Source: Candidatus Borkfalkia avistercoris (GTDB lineage: Bacteria; Bacillota; Clostridia; Christensenellales; Borkfalkiaceae). Taken from it: 64,000 nucleotides of DNA. The notes under the pieces are model-generated. The model made no database searches and was not told the DNA's origin. It saw only the letters and a program-made list of their open reading frames with translations. The first letter of the stretch is position 1. The number at the start of each line of letters is the position of its first letter. Below, in pieces: positions 57,843 to 64,000 of the stretch. The translations under genes and the position numbers were made by a program. The stretch covers positions 1-64,000 of the forward strand of contig DXCL01000042.1 in the NCBI GenBank assembly GCA_019115995.1. Reading direction: 5' to 3'.

Positions 57843-59498
57843 TTATTTTTCCTGTATTTCCGTGCCCGCGAAATCCTTTTTCAGGCGGGCGATGTCTTCT
57901 TCCAGCCGATCCTTTTTCGCGCCGCGCAGACGCACCTCGAAATCTGTGATGCCGATGCTTTCCAGCGCGGTCTGAATGCTTTTATGATGCTCCGCGCGCC
58001 CGAGCGAGCGGAAGATGACCTCGCTCGACGCGGTGAGGATAAATTTGTCTCCTTCAAAAGACGGCTCCAGATCCTGACACATGGTAAAGAGCACGCCGTT
58101 TTTTGCGCTCGAACGGAGCGCGCGCATGAAATAGCCGAACGCCCCCTTGCGCTTATCGGGCGCGAGCGCGTTCACCTTTTCCGGTTCGGCGCGCCGCGCG
58201 GAGAAAAGATCCGGCTCGGGGGGAGGCGGCTCGTCGAACGGGACGTCTTCAAAAGGCGCTTCCTCCAATACAGGCAAGGGGCCGCTCTCCTGCTTCGGCA
58301 AAGCCGCCGACGCCGCATTCTGCGCGGCGGGCACCGCCGCGAACGCGCCATTTTTGAGTTTTGCTTCGAGCGCGTCGAGCCGCCTTGCCAGCGAAAGCGC
58401 GTCGAAATCCGTTTCGGGCATGCACGCCTTGACGACTGCCGTTTCGAAAATGATGCGCGGCGAGACAGAATAGCGCAGATCCGCTTCGATCCCCGTGAAA
58501 ATTTCCGCACAGCGCAATATCTTGCGGCCGTCCGCATTTTCCGCGATGCGGGAAATTTCCGCAAACATCTCCTCGGGCAGGTTGAGTATGGAATTTGCGT
58601 TCCTGCACGACTTTGCGATGGAACAGTTGTTTATAAAGTTCAAAATGTCTTTGGTGAGCACGCCCACTCCCTTGCCGGAGGAGATGACCCGCTCCGTTTC
58701 CGTAAGGGCGTCTGACACGTTTTCCGAAAAGAGCGCTTCGCCGAGCCTGGCGATCTCGTAAAAATCGGCGCTGCCCAAGACCTCGTTCACGTCTGCATAC
58801 GTGAGCTTGCCGCGGCTGTACGAGATGCAGATGTCGGCGATGGACAAGCTGTCTCTGACGCTCCCCGCGCCCGCGCGGGCGATGGCGGCAACCGCTTCGT
58901 CTTCGTAATCCTTGCCGATCTGACAGAGAATGCCCTTGATGTGCTCTTCGAGATCCTTTTGCGGAATCAGCTTGAAGTCAAAGCGCATGCAGCGGGAAAG
59001 AATGGTTGCGGGGAGTTTTTGCGGCTCTGTGGTGGCGAGGATAAACACGGCGTGCCGCGGAGGCTCTTCCAGCGTTTTCAAAAGAGCGTTGAAAGCGGAA
59101 TCGGAGAGCATGTGCACCTCGTCTACGATGTACACCTTATAGCGCACGGAAACGGGCGGATACTGCACCTTTTCGCGCAGGTCGCGCATTTCGTTCACGC
59201 CGTTGTTGGAGGCGGCGTCTATTTCCGTTACGTCGAGATTGGCGGGATCGGCGAGCGCCGTGCACGCCGCGCACTTGCCGCAGGGCGAACCGTTCACGGG
59301 GTGTTCGCAGTTGATCGCCCTGGCGAAAATTTTTGCCGTGCTGGTTTTGCCCGTGCCGCGCGGCCCGCAGAAAAGGTATGCGTGCCCCACCCGATCCGTT
59401 TCGATCTGGTTGACGAGAATTTTTACGATGTGTTCCTGCCTGACGAGCCCCGAAAGGGTCGTCGGGCGGAAGGTACGGTATAAAGCCTGATAAGACAT
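57843..59498 (-). CDS. dnaX: DNA polymerase III subunit gamma/tau
   Basis: A 551-residue clamp-loader ATPase. YQALYRTFRPTTLSGLVRQE, Walker A GPRGTGKTSTAKIFARAINC, four zinc cysteines (CEHPVNGSPCGKCAAC), Walker B VYIVDEVHMLSDSAFNALLK and sensor ILATTEPQKLPATILSRCMR are all present; the C-terminal third is variable and Pro/Ala-rich. There is no obvious slippery run that would give a separate gamma form, though this was checked only by eye. It heads dnaX-ybaB-recR. Confidence 0.96.
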   Translation of the reverse strand: MSYQALYRTFRPTTLSGLVRQEHIVKILVNQIETDRVGHAYLFCGPRGTGKTSTAKIFARAINCEHPVNGSPCGKCAACTALADPANLDVTEIDAASNNGVNEMRDLREKVQYPPVSVRYKVYIVDEVHMLSDSAFNALLKTLEEPPRHAVFILATTEPQKLPATILSRCMRFDFKLIPQKDLEEHIKGILCQIGKDYEDEAVAAIARAGAGSVRDSLSIADICISYSRGKLTYADVNEVLGSADFYEIARLGEALFSENVSDALTETERVISSGKGVGVLTKDILNFINNCSIAKSCRNANSILNLPEEMFAEISRIAENADGRKILRCAEIFTGIEADLRYSVSPRIIFETAVVKACMPETDFDALSLARRLDALEAKLKNGAFAAVPAAQNAASAALPKQESGPLPVLEEAPFEDVPFDEPPPPEPDLFSARRAEPEKVNALAPDKRKGAFGYFMRALRSSAKNGVLFTMCQDLEPSFEGDKFILTASSEVIFRSLGRAEHHKSIQTALESIGITDFEVRLRGAKKDRLEEDIARLKKDFAGTEIQEK

Positions 59499-59648
59499 AA
59501 AACTCCTGTGCGCGCCCGTGCGCGCGTTTTACGCGCAACGCCGCGGCAAAGCGCTCTGACAAAATATTTTCCGCATATTTTTCCGCAGGGAAGAGCGGGG
59601 ATTTTGCAAGAAAAAGGAAGTGCAAAATTTTGCGCGGAGAGGGGCAAA

Positions 59649-60254
59649 CTATCGCTTTTTTGCCCGATTTTCCTTCGCCGGAGTATCCGCCCGACGAAAG
59701 CGCGCGCGCTCGATGCCCTCTATCTTCTTTTTTGCGCGCTGTATGGCATTGTCTGCCGATTTTACCGAAACGGCGCGGCGCGCGGCGATGTCTGCCACGG
59801 AAAGCCCTTCCATGTACAGCAGCAGCGCCTCGTACTCGCTGGCGGAAAGGGAAGAACGCACTTTCTGCCAGAACTCCTCCGCCTCCTCCCCCGCGATCAG
59901 GGAGGATTCGGGGTCTTCGGGAGAGGCGATGTCTTTGCCCTCCCCTTCGGGGAAGGGCACGCCGTCGTTGAGGGGGGAATGCTTTTTGCGCGCGGCGCTC
60001 TTGACCGCGCTCATGATGCGGCGGCGGATACAGAGGTACGCGAAATTCTTGAAGCTCATGCCGCCCTCTTTGAAATCGGTAACGGCCAGATACAGCCCGA
60101 TCATGCCCTCCTGAACGAGGTCTTCCGTTTCGCCGCCTTCCAGAAAAAAGCTGCGCGCGCAGCCGCGGACGGCGTTTTTGTACTTTTCGAGCAGGGTGCG
60201 CGTGGCGGCGCTGTCTCCGCGCTGTGCGGCGAGGGCGAGCTGTTCGTCCGTCAT
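59649..60254 (-). CDS. sigH: RNA polymerase sigma factor SigH (sigma-30 type)
   Basis: A 201-residue sigma-70 family factor. MTDEQLALAAQRGDSAATRT, DLVQEGMIGLYLAVTDFKEG (region 2.2) and SFKNFAYLCIRRRIMSAVKS (region 2.4) are followed by region 4 SASEYEALLLYMEGLSVADI and AARRAVSVKSADNAIQRAKK. Size and position behind rlmB match SigH, which starts sporulation or competence programmes. ATG 60254 overlaps rlmB by four bases; the frame upstream of it runs over rlmB and is not coding. Confidence 0.92.
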   Translation of the reverse strand: MTDEQLALAAQRGDSAATRTLLEKYKNAVRGCARSFFLEGGETEDLVQEGMIGLYLAVTDFKEGGMSFKNFAYLCIRRRIMSAVKSAARKKHSPLNDGVPFPEGEGKDIASPEDPESSLIAGEEAEEFWQKVRSSLSASEYEALLLYMEGLSVADIAARRAVSVKSADNAIQRAKKKIEGIERARFRRADTPAKENRAKKR

Positions 60255-60961
60255 CTTCTCTGCCTCACGGCCTCGTACGCGGCGACGCCCAAAGCCACCG
60301 ACGCGTTGAGGGAATTGACCTTGCCCTTTAACGGGAGGGAAAGGATCTTGTCGCACTTTTTTTTCGTAAGGGCGGAAACGCCGCTGTTTTCTCCCCCCAC
60401 GACGAGCGCGACGTCGCCCGTGAGGTCGCAGTCGTAAATGCATTCCCCGTCCGCTTCGAGGGCGTATACCCAAAAGCCGCTCTTTTTGAGCTCGTCTACC
60501 GCGTAATTGACGCCCGGCACGCGCGCCACCTGCACGTGGTTCGCCGCGCCCTCGCTGACGCGCACGACCGCGCCCGTGACCTGCGCGCTCTTGTTTTTAG
60601 GGATCACCACCCCGTCTGCCCCGGCGCACTCCGCCACGCGAATGATGCTGCCGAGGTTGTGCACGTCTTCAATGCCGTCGCACACAATGACGAGGCGGCC
60701 GCCCTCTTTGGGGGCGCACAGCTTAGAAAAGTCGGCGTATTCGTATTCGGATACGAAGGCGATGACGCCCTGGCACCTGCCCGTTTCGCTCTCCTTGTCC
60801 ATGAGGCGGGCGTCCGCAAACTGCACGCGCACCTTCTTTTCGCGCGCCATGGCGAAGATCCTGCCCAAAGAGCCTTCCGCACCCTTCTGCATAAGAATTT
60901 TATCGATCTCTTTATCCGTCTTCAACAGCTCCAAGACGGCGTTCCTGCCCTCTATTTTCAT
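60251..60961 (-). CDS. rlmB: 23S rRNA (guanosine2251-2'-O)-methyltransferase
   Basis: A 236-residue SpoU/TrmH-fold enzyme. KIEGRNAVLELLKTDKEIDK, GIEDVHNLGSIIRVAECAGA, VALVVGGENSGVSALTKKKC and LPLKGKVNSLNASVALGVAA are the SpoU motifs 1-3. It overlaps both mrnC and sigH by four bases. The yacP gene, which usually lies between rlmB and sigH, is absent. Confidence 0.95.
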   Translation of the reverse strand: MKIEGRNAVLELLKTDKEIDKILMQKGAEGSLGRIFAMAREKKVRVQFADARLMDKESETGRCQGVIAFVSEYEYADFSKLCAPKEGGRLVIVCDGIEDVHNLGSIIRVAECAGADGVVIPKNKSAQVTGAVVRVSEGAANHVQVARVPGVNYAVDELKKSGFWVYALEADGECIYDCDLTGDVALVVGGENSGVSALTKKKCDKILSLPLKGKVNSLNASVALGVAAYEAVRQRR

Positions 60962-61350
60962 GATCTGTCCGCCAGTAATTCGTCTATCCTTTGGTAGTCG
61001 CCCGAAAGGTACAAAAAGCCGATGACCGCCTCGAACCCCGTGGAAACGTTGTATTCCGCAACGCTCGCGTTTTTGCTTCTTGTCGGCTTTTTAGCGTTGC
61101 GCCCGCGCAGGAAAATTTCACGCTCCTCATCGGTGAGTTTTTCCTCTATTTCCGAAAACAGCGCCGCCTGGCCCTTTGCGGAAACGCGCGCGGAGGAAAG
61201 CCTTTGCAGGGCGCCCGTTTTATAATCCGAGGAGAGTACGAGCCCCTCGCGCACATACAGCGAATACGCCGCGTCACCCACAAAGGCGAGCACGACGGGC
61301 GAAAGTTTTTTTGCGCGTTCGCGCTCCATGACCTCGTTGAATTTTGCCAT
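60958..61350 (-). CDS. mrnC: Mini-ribonuclease III
   Basis: A 130-residue RNase III-like enzyme without a dsRNA-binding domain, maturing 23S rRNA. LAFVGDAAYSLYVREGLVLS contains the catalytic GDA(A)Y motif, RGRNAKKPTRSKNASVAEYN and STGFEAVIGFLYLSGDYQRI the second motif with the catalytic Glu. ATG 61350 is preferred over one six codons upstream. It overlaps rlmB by ATGA; cysS, often upstream, is not seen. Confidence 0.95.
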   Translation of the reverse strand: MAKFNEVMERERAKKLSPVVLAFVGDAAYSLYVREGLVLSSDYKTGALQRLSSARVSAKGQAALFSEIEEKLTDEEREIFLRGRNAKKPTRSKNASVAEYNVSTGFEAVIGFLYLSGDYQRIDELLADRS

Positions 61351-61422
61351 GCTGAAATTATAGCACATTCCGCGGAAAAATTCAACAGTCGGCGGGCGGT
61401 TTTTCGGCGAAAACGCCCGCCT

Positions 61423-62103
61423 TTACGACAAAAAGGCGAGCGTTCCGCAAAATATGGCGTTTGCAAGTTTTTCGCGATAAGAGGGGTCTGTCAGAAGCGC
61501 CTCGTCTTCCGCGTTGGAGAGAAAGCCGCACTCCACGATGACGGAGGTGAAATTCGTGCATTCGAGCATGTAATAGTCGCCCGTGAGCGCGGAATGCTCG
61601 CGCTGAGAGAGGGTATTGAGCTCCGCCTGAATGCTTTGCGCGAGCTTTTGACCCGAGGCGCTGCCCATGCGGTAAAACGCCTGCCCGCCGCGGCGGGACG
61701 GATCGGACGGAAAATAGTTCTGATGCACCGAGAGCATGACCGCGGGAGACGCCTCTTCGATGATCTCCCTGCGCTTTTGCATATCCCGCCGCTTGAAGCC
61801 TTTGGTCGGCAGGCCGTACAGCCCGCCTTCGTCCGTTCGGGTCAGAACGACCTTGAAACCCGCGTTTTCAAAATCTTCTTTGAGGGCGTACACGAGGGAA
61901 AGATTGATCTCGCTCTCCTTTACGCCCGTCGTTTTGCCGACGACACCGCCGTCGACGCCGCCGTGCCCTGCGTCGAGCACCACCGTGAAGAGAGCGGAGC
62001 CGCTCATGCCCGCCGCGACGGAAGAAAAGCAGAGGGACAGCAGCACGACGCAGGCGAAAACTGCCGCCGCCGCGATCAGCATACCCTTTTTGACGGATAA
62101 AAT
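61423..62103 (-). CDS. cwlD: N-acetylmuramoyl-L-alanine amidase (Amidase_3, CwlD-like), probable ATT start
   Basis: A 226-residue zinc amidase of the Amidase_3 family. VVLDAGHGGVDGGVVGKTTG binds zinc with the first His and Glu, MLSVHQNYFPSDPSRRGGQA gives the second His, and SVIVECGFLSNAEDEALL the catalytic Glu. An N-terminal hydrophobic segment (MLIAAAAVFACVVLLSLCFS) is a signal anchor. A perfect GGAGGTGG (62108-62115) lies seven bases from an ATT codon at 62101-62103, giving MLSVKKG before the anchor; the first ATG (62082) is 28 bases from it. The role may be spore cortex or cell-wall trimming. Confidence 0.85.
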   Translation of the reverse strand: MLSVKKGMLIAAAAVFACVVLLSLCFSSVAAGMSGSALFTVVLDAGHGGVDGGVVGKTTGVKESEINLSLVYALKEDFENAGFKVVLTRTDEGGLYGLPTKGFKRRDMQKRREIIEEASPAVMLSVHQNYFPSDPSRRGGQAFYRMGSASGQKLAQSIQAELNTLSQREHSALTGDYYMLECTNFTSVIVECGFLSNAEDEALLTDPSYREKLANAIFCGTLAFLS

Positions 62104-62118
62104 AAAACCACCTCCCCT

Positions 62119-62132
62119 GCCCGCGCGCGGGC
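62119..62132. other. 14-bp GC palindrome before the cwlD RBS
   Basis: GCCCGCGCGCGGGC is a perfect palindrome that can form a five-base-pair hairpin four bases upstream of the RBS. Its effect on translation is unknown. Confidence 0.4.
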
Positions 62133-62163
62133 AAAGACTGTGGTTTATTGTATGCGGAAACAT

Positions 62164-62314
62164 CGGATTTTAGAATGATACGAATATTCCCGTTTTAAGT
62201 TGCCGCCCCTGCGGGATCATTCGCGCGGGGCGCTTTGCCGCTCTTTCAAATTTTCCCTTGCGGTGGCTGTTGGTGAAAATGGACTGTAACTACCACAGCT
62301 CTTCATCCCGCACT
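62164..62314. other. Non-coding junction between host genes and mobile element
   Basis: This 150-base gap lies between the start of cwlD and the stop of the recombinase gene. Base composition falls from GC-rich to A/T-rich near 62250-62330. The recombinase gene is at the end of the element, so an attachment site is expected here, but no repeat could be matched because the other end is outside the window. A promoter for cwlD (TACAAT near 62147-62152) may be included. Confidence 0.4.
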
Positions 62315-63937
62315 TCATTGAGCCAAGTTTAAGTCAACCTTGTAGTATATTCCTATGCTTTGCGGCTCACCTGAAACAGCTCTGCCTATAACGATTTTAT
62401 CAATAAGCTCAAAGCATAACGCCCGTGTAAGCGTAACATCGAACATATGCTTTTTTACTCTCATAATAAAATCATCAACATCATTTTGTACATTAGCTAT
62501 CATCGCTACCTGCTTATCCATAGCCTCAATCTCACCAAGTAATTGCTGACGCTCGGTAGAATAGCGTTCGATAAGTTTCACGCACAAATCTTCCGGCATA
62601 TTTCCGGCGATCTTTTCCTCAAACGCAGTTTCTATTAGCTGGTCAAGTTTATCACAACGCCTACGTTTTTGATCAAGCTCTTTTCGATTGTGCATTAACT
62701 CATCTTCCGCCAATTTTGTTTTGCGCTCTAAATATTTTTTGCGCACTTCAGCTTCATTCAGAGTGACACAAGAAGCCATCGCTTTGACATCATCAAGAAT
62801 AAATTTTTCTATGTCTTTGGCCTTGATGTAATGACTTGAACAATATGCTTTCCCTAACCGTTTATGATTGCCACAATTAAATGTATAAACCATATCGGTC
62901 ACATCACCGTTATGCTTTAACGCATAATAATCCAGTTTCATTTTTCCGCCACAGTCAGCACAATACAGAAACCCTGAAAGTGGATGAGTATATCCTTTTC
63001 GAGTTTTTTTCCCTTGACTGACAGACTTTTCTACTTCTTTAACCCTGCGCCAAAGCTCTTTGGAAATAATAGCAGGATGCGCATTTTCTGTAACGATCCA
63101 TTCTTCTTCCGGGCGATATACAGCCTTATGATTTTTAAACGAAACAGATGTCCTTCGTTGTAAAGCTAAATTGCCAATATATGCCGGATTGTCGAGAATT
63201 TTTCTTACAGAAGCATCCGTCCACAGATGGTAAGTCTTTATGGTTGCATATTTACCAAGCCTTTGTACTTTGTAATCCTGCGGCGTAGTTATGTGTTCTT
63301 CGTTAAATCTTTCGGCGATTCGTGCCGGAGGTAGTCCGCTGGCTCGCATCTCAAATATGCGTTCAACATTGGCGCTTACTTCTGTATTGATCACAAATTT
63401 TCTCGAACCGTCATCACTAAACAAATAGCCATATGGCGGATGCGACATATTGCTTTTGCCCCGTTTCGCATTAGCAATAAATATTTGCCGCACTTTTCGA
63501 CTTGTGTTAGCGGCATACCATTCATTAAATACATTAGTTATGGGCATCATGTCCATTGCAATGGTATTATCGCTCCCTGTATCTATGTTATCGCTGACAG
63601 CAATGAACCGAATATGATACATGGGAAAAACATAGTCGATATATTGTCCGATTTGAATGTAATTCCTCCCAAATCGCGACATATCTTTGACTACGATTGT
63701 ATTGATTATACCACATTTAGCATCGGTAAGCAACCTTTGCACGCCTTCACGTTCAAACGTTGTGCCTGAAATTCCATCGTCTACATATATATCATGCAGA
63801 ATCCAGCCCTTTTCGTTGACGTATCGCACAAGTAAAGACTTTTGATTTTCGATCGATAACGACTCACCTGCGCGTTCATCGTCTCGACTCAACCTAACGT
63901 ATATACCTACTATACAATTATTACTTTTCATTGTCAA
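62315..63937 (-). CDS. Large serine recombinase (resolvase/Recombinase/zinc-ribbon), mobile element
   Basis: A 540-residue site-specific recombinase. The catalytic domain has IVGIYVRLSRDDERAGESLS with nucleophile Ser17, DDGISGTTFEREGVQRLLTD and VVKDMSRFGRNYIQIGQYID. A Recombinase domain (KSNMSHPPYGYLF) and a zinc ribbon (CADCGGKMK, CGNHKRLGKAYC) follow, then a long coiled coil and a DUF4368-like tail. It is clearly A/T-richer than all neighbours and uses different codons, a sign of transfer. TTG 63937 lies six bases after AAGGAGG; an ATG two codons later is possible. It resembles TnpX-type recombinases of Tn4451-like elements. Confidence 0.93.
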   Translation of the reverse strand: MTMKSNNCIVGIYVRLSRDDERAGESLSIENQKSLLVRYVNEKGWILHDIYVDDGISGTTFEREGVQRLLTDAKCGIINTIVVKDMSRFGRNYIQIGQYIDYVFPMYHIRFIAVSDNIDTGSDNTIAMDMMPITNVFNEWYAANTSRKVRQIFIANAKRGKSNMSHPPYGYLFSDDGSRKFVINTEVSANVERIFEMRASGLPPARIAERFNEEHITTPQDYKVQRLGKYATIKTYHLWTDASVRKILDNPAYIGNLALQRRTSVSFKNHKAVYRPEEEWIVTENAHPAIISKELWRRVKEVEKSVSQGKKTRKGYTHPLSGFLYCADCGGKMKLDYYALKHNGDVTDMVYTFNCGNHKRLGKAYCSSHYIKAKDIEKFILDDVKAMASCVTLNEAEVRKKYLERKTKLAEDELMHNRKELDQKRRRCDKLDQLIETAFEEKIAGNMPEDLCVKLIERYSTERQQLLGEIEAMDKQVAMIANVQNDVDDFIMRVKKHMFDVTLTRALCFELIDKIVIGRAVSGEPQSIGIYYKVDLNLAQ

Positions 63938-64000
63938 GGATTTCCTCCTTGATCGCTTATCCCCAATTGATTTGACATCATCCGAATTTCTTCTTGTGCC

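Noticed and set aside
59499-59648. SRP (scRNA/ffs) gene upstream of dnaX, as in Bacillus
   Set aside because: The 150-base gap has no recognisable SRP tetraloop helix or conserved core; only a GCAAAATTTTGC palindrome and GC-rich repeats are seen.
1-64000. CRISPR arrays, tRNA or rRNA genes
   Set aside because: No regularly spaced direct repeats, cloverleaf sequences or rRNA segments were seen on either strand; this was judged by eye only.

Overview
The window looks like chromosomal DNA of a GC-rich, low-oxygen-adapted Bacillota, most likely a gut-type Clostridia (Christensenellales-like is my guess, not shown). The support is a pyruvate:ferredoxin oxidoreductase, a sporulation-type sigma factor (sigH), a CwlD-like amidase, an RqcH/NFACT protein, an ECF-type thiamine S-component, and Bacillota gene orders (yicC-rpoZ-priA-def-fmt-rsmB-rlmN-rpe-thiN, prmA-rsmE-mtaB-hinT/rpsU, dnaX-ybaB-recR, mrnC-rlmB-sigH, pcrA-ligA). 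Shine-Dalgarno sites are strong, and many promoters are near-consensus sigma-A with 17-bp spacers. ATGA stop/start overlaps are the dominant form of gene junction.

Layout. 1-8.7 kb: 3' part of PFOR, a DUF1989 gene behind a truncated XRE regulator, a UvrD/PcrA-type helicase, an Rrf2 regulator with an NAD(P)-binding oxidoreductase and three related operators, a MutT hydrolase and an AraC regulator. 8.7-12.3 kb: a heterodimeric ABC exporter-fold pair that could be a siderophore importer. 12.4-16 kb: rqcH, small accessory genes, an ArsR/nitroreductase pair and a GNAT acetyltransferase. 16.2-25.1 kb: the conserved translation/replication-restart cluster on the minus strand, with several expected genes absent and a 393-bp structured twin element where gmk is usually found. 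25.3-34.4 kb: ligA, pcrA, an unknown gene, rpsU, hinT, mtaB, rsmE, prmA and a CvpA-like membrane protein. 34.5-37.1 kb: a TIR-V4R fusion behind a DUF1846 gene. 37.2-44.8 kb: radC-gltX followed by a histidine kinase/response regulator, then pepV, an FMN-binding oxidase-like gene, plsC and yfbR. 44.8-48.1 kb: TPP riboswitch and thiT, a flavoprotein, a sirtuin and a membrane protein. 48.2-52.5 kb: a MarR-controlled ABC exporter pair. 52.5-55.1 kb: lemA and DUF2207. 55.1-62.1 kb: a DUF4275 gene broken by TAG, gpsA, recR-ybaB-dnaX, sigH, rlmB, mrnC and a cwlD-like amidase. 62.2-64 kb: an AT-rich large serine recombinase, which is the edge of a mobile element continuing past the window.

How the parts fit: ThiT imports thiamine under TPP-riboswitch control, ThiN turns thiamine into TPP, and PFOR is a TPP enzyme. 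Most of the remaining genes are housekeeping for translation (gltX, rsmB, rsmE, prmA, rlmN, rlmB, mrnC, mtaB, def, fmt, rpsU) and DNA maintenance (priA, ligA, pcrA, dnaX, recR, radC).

The least explained items are the inverted pair of structured units at 23816-24208, the TIR-V4R fusion at 34527-35522, the set of 23-27-bp Rrf2-type operators at 6508-7156, and several unusual initiation regions (leaderless AraC, ATT-start amidase, hairpin-separated RBS of pcrA). All functions were read from the sequence by eye; no database search was run.
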